Part shown: positions 1-7,620 of the stretch, in pieces
Numbering within the stretch: position 1 is the first letter of the stretch
How the letters are laid out: each line of letters begins with the position of its first letter
Source of the DNA: a virus
Length of the DNA: 44,447 nucleotides
Virus record (IMG/VR): IMGVR_UViG_3300038856_000047
Coordinates: 1 to 44,447 of that record
Direction: 5' to 3' (one strand)
Program-made: the position numbers and the translations under genes
Notes under the pieces: model-generated
Databases searched by the model: none
What the model saw: the letters and a program-made list of their open reading frames with translations, nothing else
What the model was told of the DNA's origin: nothing

Positions 1-30
1 ACCCTCCCCCATAGAATATGGCTCCAATAA

Positions 31-118
31 TTCGTTACGCCGTTCCGTTACGTCACGCTACAACGTAACGCTTGTCACGCCGTTCCGTTACATGGTAACG
101 TTTCTCCGTTACGTGACG
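31..118. repeat. CGTTACG-motif repeat cluster at left end
   Basis: This short non-coding stretch holds many copies of CGTTACG or its complement. A perfect 15-bp direct repeat (ACGCCGTTCCGTTAC) lies at 37-51 and 77-91. CCGTTACGT-N-ACG occurs at 45-55 and again at about 106-117, and CGTAACG appears in inverted orientation at 64-70 and GGTAACG at 94-100. It sits just upstream of the first gene of the left cluster. Repeated and inverted short motifs of this kind suit an operator, a replication iteron set or a packaging recognition site; the sequence alone does not decide which. Confidence 0.6.
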
Positions 119-128
119 GAGGTTCGTT

Positions 129-263
129 ATGGTGAGGTTTTTGGTAGCTGCCGGAGAATGTTTAGCTGGGTGTGTGGCCCTCCTGCTGATGTTTTGGGGC
201 ATATCGTTGGGGGGTTACTGGACGTTCAGGTATATGCAGTGGTTTTATGCCTACATGTCCTAA
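129..263 (+). CDS. Tiny predicted membrane protein (44 aa)
   Basis: A 44-residue ORF with a strong ribosome site (GGAGG at 118-122, 6 nt before ATG). Residues about 5-30 form a continuous hydrophobic segment (AAGECLAGCVALLLMFWGIS), followed by an aromatic tail (WTFRYMQWFYAYMS). It is likely a single-pass inner membrane peptide. Its stop overlaps the truncated copy starting at 247. Function is unknown. It is the first gene after the repeat cluster and may head the left operon. Confidence 0.6.
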   Translation: MVRFLVAAGECLAGCVALLLMFWGISLGGYWTFRYMQWFYAYMS

Positions 264-315
264 GTGCGGCAGCCCGAAGTTCATAGGCCGGGGGTATCTG
301 GGTTCGTTATGGTGA
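247..315 (+). pseudogene. Truncated duplicate of the following zinc-ribbon gene
   Basis: Twenty-two codons beginning MPTCPKCGSPKFIGRGYLGS are closely similar to the start of the gene at 321 (MPTCPKCGSSSFLGKGYLGS), but reading ends at a TGA at 313-315. The same stretch carries a perfect 19-bp repeat of the ribosome-site region (121-139 and 301-319). This is what a tandem duplication of a gene start with later truncation looks like. A functional 22-residue CxxC peptide cannot be excluded. Confidence 0.6.
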
Positions 316-320
316 GGTTC

Positions 321-551
321 ATGCCTACCTGTCCGAAGTGCGGCAGTTCGAGTTTCTTGGGCAAGGGCTATCTCGGGTCTGGCATGTGCCGGGCTTGTTT
401 TGACGCCGCCAGTCGGGGCAAGGTGGCGCCGGACTCGGTTGAGAGCCGAGGTAGTCCGGCAGTCTGCCCGACCTGTGGACAGAAGATACGGCCTCCGCCA
501 TTGAGCCCTGCCGAGCGTCAGCGCCGGTATCGTGAACGGAGGAAGAAATGA
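321..551 (+). CDS. Small zinc-ribbon protein
   Basis: A 76-residue protein with three CxxC pairs (Cys4/7, Cys23/26, Cys49/52), expected to bind zinc, and a very basic C-terminus with the pattern AERQRRYRERRKK. Start chosen at 321 because GTGAGG lies a few bases upstream and the duplicate copy at 247 begins at the same residue. Cysteine knuckles plus a basic tail suggest nucleic-acid or protein binding. The family function is not recognised. The stop overlaps the next start. Confidence 0.65.
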   Translation: MPTCPKCGSSSFLGKGYLGSGMCRACFDAASRGKVAPDSVESRGSPAVCPTCGQKIRPPPLSPAERQRRYRERRKK

Positions 552-769
552 GGTGGATTGGACTGTTGGCTATTGGCGCCGTTATGGGCGTTGTCGTGAT
601 TGTTGGCACCGTTTGCATGATTGCCGCACCGTTTTACGTGATGACGTTGGTGGACGGCGGGCACGCCTTTGACGGGTTTGACCGGGTGTTGGCCATGCTG
701 GCCTATTTCGGCGCTATTGCCGGCGCTCTGGGGGTATGGTCTGCCGAGGCCACCGGGTGCGAACCATGA
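548..769 (+). CDS. Small two-segment membrane protein
   Basis: A 73-residue protein with a long hydrophobic N-terminal segment (residues about 3-35, rich in Val, Ile, Gly and Met) and a second segment at about 48-66, so probably two transmembrane helices. ATG is preceded by GGAGG within ACGGAGGAAGAA. The stop overlaps the next ATG (ATGA). No family recognised. Confidence 0.65.
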   Translation: MRWIGLLAIGAVMGVVVIVGTVCMIAAPFYVMTLVDGGHAFDGFDRVLAMLAYFGAIAGALGVWSAEATGCEP

Positions 770-1422
770 GCGATGACACCAAGAGGGCCGAGTCGGCTGA
801 AACGCGGCTGATGGAGATGTTGCTGAAGCAGGATAAAATGCTCGCGGGCCGGGATAGGCGGGTAATGGGCAGCTGGCCGGCGGCGGGCATGTTGATTCTG
901 GCCCAGGAGATCGACCGTCTGCGGGCGGATATGGACCAGCAGGGCGAGATGCTGGAGCTTCATCTGGTGGCACACGTAAACCGCAACCCGCCCGCCACCG
1001 GGAGCGATACAACGCCTACATGCGGGAGCGACGACAACGGAGAATGTCTCAGTGCTTGGGAGGAATACCTCCTGTCCAAGCATGTTTGCGATGACTGCGG
1101 CAAGTGTCATGCTAACGAGCCGAAAAAATGGTGGCCTACCGCATCTCAGTGTGACGACTGCTATCAGCGGCTTGGTCCGCCGGAGAACCGGCGCACTGAG
1201 AACGACAGCGAAACATGTCCTATCTGCGGCACATGTTCTCTTGTGTATTTGGATACCGGGTTTTGCCCTAATTGCAAATACCAGAAGCCGCCCACCGACG
1301 TAACGCCCGAGATGATTGAGGCGGCTGAATCTGTCGCTGACATTTGGTGCGATAAAATCACAGAAGAACTTCATGTCGAAAATTGGGCGGAAATCTACCG
1401 CGCCATGGATGCGAAGAAATGA
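766..1422 (+). CDS. Hypothetical protein with two zinc knuckles
   Basis: 218 residues. The N-terminal half is charged and probably helical (AETRLMEMLLKQDK, AQEIDRLRADMDQQ). Then comes a PPATGSDTTPTCGS linker, followed by cysteine-rich segments CDDCGKC, CDDC, CPICGTC and CPNC that look like one or two zinc ribbons. The start overlaps the previous stop (ATGA). The N-terminus and linker match the next gene, so the two are paralogues. Function unknown. Confidence 0.65.
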   Translation: MSDDTKRAESAETRLMEMLLKQDKMLAGRDRRVMGSWPAAGMLILAQEIDRLRADMDQQGEMLELHLVAHVNRNPPATGSDTTPTCGSDDNGECLSAWEEYLLSKHVCDDCGKCHANEPKKWWPTASQCDDCYQRLGPPENRRTENDSETCPICGTCSLVYLDTGFCPNCKYQKPPTDVTPEMIEAAESVADIWCDKITEELHVENWAEIYRAMDAKK

Positions 1423-1934
1423 GCGATGACACCACCACGGCCGGGCCTGTTGAAACGCGGCTGCTTGCGCTTTGGGACGGGGTTTCCAACCCGCCGACAG
1501 CCCGCCACCAGTTGAGTCTGTTGGAGTTGGCGCGGGCGATCGACCGCTTGCGGGAGGAGACGCGGATAGCAGTTCGGGAAGTCCCGAGGGTGCCGTTCAG
1601 TCTTGAGACTGATGCCGACTCACTCGCAACCGGGAGCGACGAAAGAACCAAGGGTGAGCACAGAAGCATACTAGACGCCGCTAAAAATCTATTTGATAAC
1701 CGTCTCGGATGGTCTCGCGGGCGCAATCCGTATGCACCCCGTGAGTTCTGGGCCAGTCTTGGCGCCGCTCTGTACGGGGATGACGATTATCGCGTGTGTG
1801 AGCTGTGCAGCCCTCCCGCCACTGAGAGCGATACAGCGCCCACCTGCGGGAGTGGCGACGACGAACTAGGGGAAATGTGGCCGGATGATTTGGATGAGTG
1901 GGAACGGCGCAACCCGGATGGGGCGAAGCGATGA
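1419..1934 (+). CDS. Hypothetical protein, paralogue of the upstream gene
   Basis: 171 residues. Shares the MSDDT start, the ETRL helix, an AxxIDRLR helix and the PPATESDTAPTCGS linker with the gene at 766, but the middle differs and the zinc-knuckle block is absent; the C-terminus is acidic. The start lies in an ATGA overlap with the upstream stop. No known domain recognised. Confidence 0.65.
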   Translation: MSDDTTTAGPVETRLLALWDGVSNPPTARHQLSLLELARAIDRLREETRIAVREVPRVPFSLETDADSLATGSDERTKGEHRSILDAAKNLFDNRLGWSRGRNPYAPREFWASLGAALYGDDDYRVCELCSPPATESDTAPTCGSGDDELGEMWPDDLDEWERRNPDGAKR

Positions 1935-2161
1935 CCCGAAAAGTCTACCGCGATAGCGGGTCTCCGGCAGCCGCGGATAATCTTGGGTCGCTCGACGTTT
2001 ACGGGCCGATCACTCAGGAGGAGATGGTAGCCCTGTTTGGTGAGACTATGCCTATGGAGGCCGCCGCGCTTGTCCACTTCGCGCCAACGGACATGACGAC
2101 TGGAGAGATCAGGAAGCGTCTTCGCGAGCTGGCGATGAGCGATATGGAGGCTAAGCGATGA
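1931..2161 (+). CDS. Hypothetical small protein
   Basis: 76 residues beginning MTRKVYRDSGSP. The C-terminal half (TTGEIRKRLRELAMSDMEAK) is probably helical. The start overlaps the preceding stop and has GGGGCGAAG upstream. Part of the tightly overlapped left gene cluster; no family recognised. Confidence 0.55.
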   Translation: MTRKVYRDSGSPAAADNLGSLDVYGPITQEEMVALFGETMPMEAAALVHFAPTDMTTGEIRKRLRELAMSDMEAKR

Positions 2162-2319
2162 ATTTCAAACGGCGCAAGACCCGTCGCAACGTTCGCTGCA
2201 CGCTCTGCACGGATGTCCGATGGATGGGGAACGCCAAGGGTCGCGCGAAGGCGATGCGTTCCAACCATCGTGATCGGCAGAAAGTGCGCGCCGAAATCCA
2301 GATGGATGCGGAGCGATGA
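2158..2319 (+). CDS. Small basic protein (53 aa)
   Basis: 53 residues, rich in Arg and Lys, with a single CxxC pair (RCTLC) at residues 13-17 and the pattern MNFKRRKTRRNVR at the N-terminus. Start overlaps the upstream stop (ATGA) and its own stop overlaps the next ATG, which supports it as a real gene despite its size. It may bind nucleic acid; function unknown. Confidence 0.55.
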   Translation: MNFKRRKTRRNVRCTLCTDVRWMGNAKGRAKAMRSNHRDRQKVRAEIQMDAER

Positions 2320-2513
2320 GTTATGTCCTCGTGGCCTTCCTTGTGGTGTTCAGCGGGGATTCCGATGGCGGTGTGAGCGGCCGGTGGGTCAAGCATGAGT
2401 TCTCCACTCTGGCGCTTTGCGAAGATGCCCGTGTCGCTCTGACAGGGATGAGTGCAGAACATCGCAGGTATGGCAACTGGGTGGTCCGCGCCGAATGTGT
2501 AAAGCAGCGATGA
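2316..2513 (+). CDS. Small protein with hydrophobic N-terminus
   Basis: 65 residues. MSYVLVAFLVVFSG at the start resembles a signal peptide or membrane anchor, followed by a short polar domain with two cysteines (LCEDARVAL, AECVKQR), which could form a disulfide if exported. Both ends overlap neighbouring genes by 4 nt. Unknown function. Confidence 0.55.
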   Translation: MSYVLVAFLVVFSGDSDGGVSGRWVKHEFSTLALCEDARVALTGMSAEHRRYGNWVVRAECVKQR

Positions 2514-2680
2514 CCCGCGCTGAGCAACTCGCCAGCGATATTGACGCCGTGTTGCACGCTGGTCAGCGGGACGAACCGCGCTATCGCAAACTCATTCCGC
2601 TGATTGAGGATGCGTTTACTGCCGAACGGGAGGACGAAGCGGAAGCCTGCGCGGTTTACTATGCGAGGCATCCGGCATGA
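2510..2680 (+). CDS. Hypothetical small acidic protein
   Basis: 56 residues starting MTRAEQLASDIDAV. Mostly helical and acidic in appearance (IEDAFTAEREDEAEACAV). Start chosen at the ATGA overlap with the previous gene rather than the longer frame reaching back to 2417. No family recognised. Confidence 0.5.
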   Translation: MTRAEQLASDIDAVLHAGQRDEPRYRKLIPLIEDAFTAEREDEAEACAVYYARHPA

Positions 2681-2976
2681 CCCGCAATGTCTCGTTTACT
2701 GATGACAGCGCGACACTTTACAACGTCGAGCCGCAGGCCGTTCCGATGACCCGCGAGCAGGCGATAGACGAGGCGGTACGGCGGGCGATTCCAATCATTA
2801 ACACGCGCCGTAAGCGTTCCCGGTACAACGATAAATGGCCGCTGAAATCGGCGGCGGATTTGCTCACGAAACGCGCCGATAACGCATATGCTCAAAGCTT
2901 CAAGCCAACCGTAAACGGACAATATACTAAGATTATCCGCGCCGAATACCGCCGCATAGCCGGAGCGGAGCGATGA
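2677..2976 (+). CDS. Hypothetical protein, first of a paralogous pair
   Basis: 99 residues. Contains the block MTREQAIDEAVRR at about residues 24-36 and ends with IIRAEYRRIAGAER. The next gene has the same start block and the same end block around an unrelated centre. At DNA level the shared blocks are 2763-2785 versus 2990-3012 and 2935-2962 versus 3126-3153, each with one mismatch. Function unknown. Confidence 0.6.
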   Translation: MTRNVSFTDDSATLYNVEPQAVPMTREQAIDEAVRRAIPIINTRRKRSRYNDKWPLKSAADLLTKRADNAYAQSFKPTVNGQYTKIIRAEYRRIAGAER

Positions 2977-3161
2977 ATCGTGAACAAATGATAGACGAGG
3001 CGGTGCGGCGGGTGGTGCGATGGGATTTGGGGTCGTCTTGTCCCGCCAGGGCGGTAGGAAAGCCATGTGACAGTTGTGTGCGGAATGGTGTGATTGGTTG
3101 TCCTGCGCCAAGCATGGGGGACCGCATCCGCGCCGAATACCGCCGTATAGCCGCTAACTGA
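2973..3161 (+). CDS. Hypothetical protein, second of a paralogous pair
   Basis: 62 residues: MNREQMIDEAVRRVVR at the start and RIRAEYRRIAAN at the end, both shared with the preceding gene. The centre instead carries four cysteines (CPARAVGKPCDSC, IGC), a possible small zinc site. Start overlaps the upstream stop. Function unknown. Confidence 0.6.
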   Translation: MNREQMIDEAVRRVVRWDLGSSCPARAVGKPCDSCVRNGVIGCPAPSMGDRIRAEYRRIAAN

Positions 3162-3192
3162 AACCGTTCACAACCTGAATTGAGAGGTCGGT

Positions 3193-3246
3193 ATGACGCA
3201 ATACCGGGCGTTTCGTCGTGCTCGTCTACGGGTTTCTCCGCAGTAA
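3193..3246 (+). CDS. Possible leader peptide before terminase
   Basis: A 17-codon ORF (MTQYRAFRRARLRVSPQ) with GAGAGG just upstream, whose TAA is directly followed by the terminase ATG (TAAATG). Such an arrangement would couple terminase translation to the upstream peptide. It is short and could be chance. Confidence 0.3.
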   Translation: MTQYRAFRRARLRVSPQ

Positions 3247-4545
3247 ATGGCCGCCCCACAACGGGTTGTCCTGTTCAACCCCCGGCCGCTCCAGCGTGAG
3301 GTTTACGACAGTCTCGCACGGTTCAACGTGCTTGTCTGCCATCGGCGCTGGGGAAAGACCGTATTCTGCATTGCCAAGCTGGTAAGAGAGGCGGTGGAAC
3401 ACAGGGGCGGCGACGGGCGGTTTGCGTACATCGCGCCGCTTTTCCGGCAGGCCAAGCAGGTTGCCTGGGATTACCTCAAGCAATACACCGATCAAATTCC
3501 CGGCCGGAAGATATACGAAAACGACCTGAAGGTGGACCTGCCCAACGGATCGCGCATCCAGTTGTTCGGAGCGGACAATCCCGACGCCTTGCGGGGCATG
3601 TATCTGGACGGCGTGATTCTTGACGAACACGCGCAGCACCGGCCGGGGCTGTGGGGAGCGGTTATCCGCCCGTTGCTGACGGACAGGAAGGGGTGGGCGA
3701 TTTTCATCGGCACTCCCATGGGGCACAACGAATTCTACGACATGTATATCAACGCCCGCGATGGGTTTGAGGACAAGAACGGCAAGCGCATTCCCGCTGA
3801 CGACTGGCGGGCCTTCATGTACCGGGCTTCTAAAAGCGGGGTTCTGGATGACGAGGAACTTCAGGCCGCGGAACGGGAAATGTCGCCCGAGGAATACGAG
3901 CAGGAATTCGAGTGTTCGTTTGAGGCAGCGATCCGGGGGAGTTACTACGGTGATCTCATGGCGAAGGCTCTTGAGGATGGTCGGGTTGGGAACGTGCCTT
4001 ATGACCCTGCTGTGCCTGTACATACTGCTTGGGACCTTGGTATCGGCGATTCTACAGCCATAGTGTTTTTCCAGCAGGTCGGCACCAACATCCACGTCAT
4101 CGACTACTACGAGGATTCCGGCAAGGCGCTGGCCGACTATGTGCGGGAGTTGCAGGAACGTGAATATGTCTACGGCGAGCATCTGTTCCCCCATGACGTG
4201 AAAGCACGGGAACTGATCGCCGGCAAAACCCGTGAAGAGGTTCTGCAAGGGCTGCTGAATTACCAGGTCCGGGTTGTCGAGCAACACAAGGTCGATGACG
4301 GCGTTCAGGCGGTGCGAAACCATATCGGCCGGATGTGGTTCGACGTGTCGAACTGTTCGCGCCTGATCGAAGCCCTGAAGCAATACCGCCGGGAGTTCGA
4401 TGACGTAAAGCGGGTGTTCAAGAACCGGCCCCTGCATAACTGGTGTTCCCATCCCGCGGATGCGGTTCGCTACATGTGCATGGGCGCCGCGCCGGCCATC
4501 AAGTGGGACAAGATAGATTACGGCAATAGTGTGGCTTATGTCTGA
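3247..4545 (+). CDS. terL: Terminase large subunit
   Basis: 432 residues. Motor of DNA packaging: an ATPase that translocates DNA into the prohead and a nuclease that cuts concatemers. Walker A-like CHRRWGKT at residues 31-38, Walker B VILDEH at 123-128, coupling motif IFIGTP at 152-157, and the RNase H-like nuclease domain starting at AWDLGIGD (241-248) with further acidic residues downstream. Length is normal for a compact TerL. It opens the late morphogenetic operon; portal follows after one gene. No ribosome site beyond the coupled upstream stop was obvious. Confidence 0.95.
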   Translation: MAAPQRVVLFNPRPLQREVYDSLARFNVLVCHRRWGKTVFCIAKLVREAVEHRGGDGRFAYIAPLFRQAKQVAWDYLKQYTDQIPGRKIYENDLKVDLPNGSRIQLFGADNPDALRGMYLDGVILDEHAQHRPGLWGAVIRPLLTDRKGWAIFIGTPMGHNEFYDMYINARDGFEDKNGKRIPADDWRAFMYRASKSGVLDDEELQAAEREMSPEEYEQEFECSFEAAIRGSYYGDLMAKALEDGRVGNVPYDPAVPVHTAWDLGIGDSTAIVFFQQVGTNIHVIDYYEDSGKALADYVRELQEREYVYGEHLFPHDVKARELIAGKTREEVLQGLLNYQVRVVEQHKVDDGVQAVRNHIGRMWFDVSNCSRLIEALKQYRREFDDVKRVFKNRPLHNWCSHPADAVRYMCMGAAPAIKWDKIDYGNSVAYV

Positions 4546-4607
4546 TTTTGTTCGGGTTTGGGCCACGGATTTTGGCGTTCATTTGGTTGGTCCGGAGTGG
4601 TGGCGCG

Positions 4608-5252
4608 ATGGCTGGTGCGGCGTTGACGTTTGAGGACGTGGTGAGATCGTTACAGCCCGAAATGCGTAAGCGTTCGCCGCTGTCCGCTCTGGGAGCCGAT
4701 CCTAAGAAAATGTTGGAGTTCCCATTTAAAATGAACGTTTCCGGGGCGTATTTTCCGTTTTCCGAAGACAATACCCCGGAGGTTTTTGTTAGGGACCTGC
4801 CGTTTATCTCTCGGGAACTCAAGCGGCAGAGGCGTTCGTTTCCTTATGGGGACTTTATGATTTTCGGTCCCAATCCATCGTTTGGGACGCTTATACATGA
4901 AACGGCCCATCGCGGGATTGATTTTACCAAGCCGGAATTTGAACGCGCCGCTATTTACGACAAGAAGGGGCGGCGGCGTTTTCTGAGCGGGGAAGACTGG
5001 GCGCGAATAATCGAATTGATCGCCACTTCACGCGACCCGGAAATAAACCGTGAGGCAAAAAAGTACTTTTCAAAACGCGGCTTCGATGTCGATGAGCTGA
5101 TTAAAAATCCGAGTGTTCTGGCGGGCGTTTCTCTTGCTCAAAGTCGGGCGCAGGACATTCTTACGGAAAGCGGCGAATTCGGCCCGGACGAGTTGATTCA
5201 GAATTTCCCGCATGAAGGCCAACTGCTCGACACAATGATGGGAAAACGCTGA
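4608..5252 (+). CDS. Putative HEXXH zinc-binding protein
   Basis: 214 residues, between terminase and portal. GTLIHETAHRGID carries an HEXXH motif at residues 97-101 (HETAH), the zinc-binding signature of zincin metallopeptidases. The C-terminal half is helical and charged, with no clear signal peptide. Start chosen at MAGAAL (4608); a longer frame from 4548 is possible. It could be a protease acting on virion or host proteins, but HEXXH can occur by chance and no third ligand is certain. The stop overlaps the portal start. Confidence 0.65.
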   Translation: MAGAALTFEDVVRSLQPEMRKRSPLSALGADPKKMLEFPFKMNVSGAYFPFSEDNTPEVFVRDLPFISRELKRQRRSFPYGDFMIFGPNPSFGTLIHETAHRGIDFTKPEFERAAIYDKKGRRRFLSGEDWARIIELIATSRDPEINREAKKYFSKRGFDVDELIKNPSVLAGVSLAQSRAQDILTESGEFGPDELIQNFPHEGQLLDTMMGKR

Positions 5253-7351
5253 TGCTAGACGACTCTGAAATCATCGGCGTTCTACAGGCGCGAAAAGCCG
5301 CCGCCGAGTCCTATGAACAGCAGGAGGTGGTGGGCAAGCGCGACCTGGCGCATGATTATTTCGAGGGCAAGCTGTTCGGCAATGAGATTTCCGGCCGATC
5401 TCACGCCATCCTTACCGATGTCCGCGACAAGGTGGAAGCCCTCATGCCGGCGTTGATGAAGGTTTTCACGTCCGGAACGCGGGTGGTGAAATTCCTCCCC
5501 GTGGAACCCGAGGATGAGCAATACGTGGAAGAGGCGACCGATGTCGTAAACCACGTCTTCCAGTCCCGCAACAACGGTTTCCATGTGCTGTATACCGGCT
5601 TCAAGGACGCCCTGCTTGATGCGGTGGGGATTACCAAGGTCTGGAACGAAGAAAAAACGGTGACGAAAAAGGAGACTCTTTACGGTCTTTCCGTCGATGA
5701 ACTGGACGACCTTGAGGACGACCCGGAAATGGAAGTCATTTCCGTGGAGGCCCGGCTCGAAGCGGATGATCTGGGCAACGAGGTGACGCTGTTCGATGCC
5801 GAGACCAGCACGACCCGCACGGAAACCAGGGAAATGGTGGGCAACGTCCATCCCACGAATTTCCATATCGACCCGCTTGCCACTCGCGTCCAGGATGCGT
5901 GCTACGTTGCCGAGGATATCCTGACCACGCCCTCCGACCTGAAAAAGCAGGGCTTCGAGGATGTGGACGACCTGCCGGCCTTCACGTTCGTTGACAAGCG
6001 CGACGACACCCGCCCCCGGTCGGATACCGGGGCGCTGGATAAGCCGTCCCGCACGGTCCAGATTACCGAGCATTACGTCGAGATCGACATCGACGAAGAC
6101 GGTATGTCCGAGCGGTACAAGATTACCACCGCGGGCGACAACACGCGGATTCTGGAAAAGGTGGAATGGGACGGCGACTGGCCGTACCAGGCGGGCACGC
6201 CCACGATCAAGCCGCATGAATTCTACGGGATTTCGCTTGCCGAGGAAGTCGCCGACCTGCAGATGATAAAATCCACCATTCTGCGGATTTGGCTGGATAA
6301 TCTGTACGGCGCCAACGTGGGCCGGGTGAAGGTCTACGAAACGCAACCCGGCCAAGTCAATCTTGATGACGTGCTGAACAAGCGGGTTGATGGCGTAATC
6401 CGTATTCGTTCCGCGCCCGGTGGGCAGGCGGACGTGGTGCCGATGGAAAACCAGTTCATCGGCGACACCATCAACGCCATGATGGAAAAGCTCGACCAGA
6501 TCGGCGAGGTCCGAACCGGGGTGACGAACTTCGGGCAGGGGCTGGACCCGAACGTGCTGCATAAAACGCCCGCCACCACGGCGGGTTTTATGATGACGCT
6601 GGCGCAGGAAAAGCAGGCCCTGATTGCCCGCGTGTTCGCGGAAACATGGGTCAAGGACATCTTCCTTGCCCTTTACGGGCTGATCCGCAAGAACGGCGGC
6701 AAGCGGTCTTTCCGCATGAACGGCAAGTTCATGGACGTGGACCCGTCGAAATGGCCGGAACAGACCGAGTGCATGGTGAACGTCGGGCTGGGAACCGGGA
6801 ACAAGATTCAGCAGGCGCAAAACGTCAATACGCTTATCCAACTTCAGAACTCAGGGCTGGGACTGGTTTCGCCCCAGAACAAGTGGAACGCGATTTCGCA
6901 GGCGGTTGACGCCTACGGCTTCCCCCATGCCGAACTGTACTTCACCAACCCCTTGACGCCGGAAGGCCAACAACTTGCCCAACAGCAGGCGCAGGAAGCC
7001 CAACAGGCGCAGGTTGACCAGGTGGGCATGGCAAGGGTGCAGCTCGAAGCCCAGAAGGCCCAGGCCAAGACAATGGTCGACCAGGCCCGCTTGCAGATGG
7101 ATATGGCGAAGATGCAGGAAGAACTTGGGCTGGAGAAATACGAGGTCATCCAGAACCTCAAACTCAAGGCTCAGGAACTCATGCAGAACGCACAGCTCAA
7201 GCTGCTGGAGATTCAGACCGAAGCGCAACTTGAAGGCATGGAGTTGGGCGTGGAAACCGACCTCAAGCGCCGCGAGCTTGCATTACAGGCCCGCCTTGAG
7301 AGCCGGAAGATCAACATCGACACCAACGTCCGGGACCCGGATAACACATGA
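5252..7351 (+). CDS. Portal protein
   Basis: 699 residues, the expected size for a podovirus-type portal. The dodecameric ring at the capsid vertex through which DNA enters and leaves. Recognisable features include the N-terminal helical region (YEQQEVVGKRDLAHDYFEGK), the conserved central region (NVHPTNFHIDP), and a long Gln/Ala-rich coiled-coil C-terminus from about residue 570 (LAQQQAQEAQQAQ) that resembles the P22 portal barrel. Located after terL and before the scaffold, the canonical order. Confidence 0.92.
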   Translation: MLDDSEIIGVLQARKAAAESYEQQEVVGKRDLAHDYFEGKLFGNEISGRSHAILTDVRDKVEALMPALMKVFTSGTRVVKFLPVEPEDEQYVEEATDVVNHVFQSRNNGFHVLYTGFKDALLDAVGITKVWNEEKTVTKKETLYGLSVDELDDLEDDPEMEVISVEARLEADDLGNEVTLFDAETSTTRTETREMVGNVHPTNFHIDPLATRVQDACYVAEDILTTPSDLKKQGFEDVDDLPAFTFVDKRDDTRPRSDTGALDKPSRTVQITEHYVEIDIDEDGMSERYKITTAGDNTRILEKVEWDGDWPYQAGTPTIKPHEFYGISLAEEVADLQMIKSTILRIWLDNLYGANVGRVKVYETQPGQVNLDDVLNKRVDGVIRIRSAPGGQADVVPMENQFIGDTINAMMEKLDQIGEVRTGVTNFGQGLDPNVLHKTPATTAGFMMTLAQEKQALIARVFAETWVKDIFLALYGLIRKNGGKRSFRMNGKFMDVDPSKWPEQTECMVNVGLGTGNKIQQAQNVNTLIQLQNSGLGLVSPQNKWNAISQAVDAYGFPHAELYFTNPLTPEGQQLAQQQAQEAQQAQVDQVGMARVQLEAQKAQAKTMVDQARLQMDMAKMQEELGLEKYEVIQNLKLKAQELMQNAQLKLLEIQTEAQLEGMELGVETDLKRRELALQARLESRKINIDTNVRDPDNT

Positions 7352-7620
7352 CCAAGGATGAACAGGAACAACGGGGCCGCGAAGCATCGGCCCTGCTGGA
7401 GAATGCTGCCTACGTCGATTCATGGGTTGGGGCGTTCGCGTCCCTGACGAACGAATGGGCGAACTCCGATGACAAGGACGCGGCGTACAGGGAAGACCTG
7501 TTCCGGCAGATACAGGGCCTGAAACGTGCGCGGGCTCTAATGGAAGATATGATCGAAAACGGCAAGCGCGCCGAACGTGAACTGAAGGAAGCTAGGGAAC
7601 AGTATGGCTACGAACGCTGA
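7348..7620 (+). CDS. Small phage protein between portal and scaffold
   Basis: 90 residues, helical. The second half (LKRARALMEDMIENGKRAER) resembles short proteins found next to portals in many phages that may assist head assembly. No catalytic motif. Start overlaps the portal stop, and the end overlaps the scaffold start by 17 nt, so the three are co-translated. Confidence 0.65.
   Translation: MTKDEQEQRGREASALLENAAYVDSWVGAFASLTNEWANSDDKDAAYREDLFRQIQGLKRARALMEDMIENGKRAERELKEAREQYGYER

Noticed and set aside
3226-4566. 446-codon open frame antisense to the terminase
   Set aside because: Opposite to a gene with clear Walker and nuclease motifs; composition is of the GC-rich shadow type (many His, Leu, Val, Arg) with no domain.
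4538-4633. 31-codon ORF overlapping the terminase stop
   Set aside because: Has an ATG overlap with the stop but covers the beginning of the HEXXH gene, is Trp-rich and lacks a ribosome site; not convincing.
5282-6841. 519-codon open frame antisense to portal
   Set aside because: Shadow of a strong coding frame in GC-rich DNA; no ribosome site and no recognised motif.
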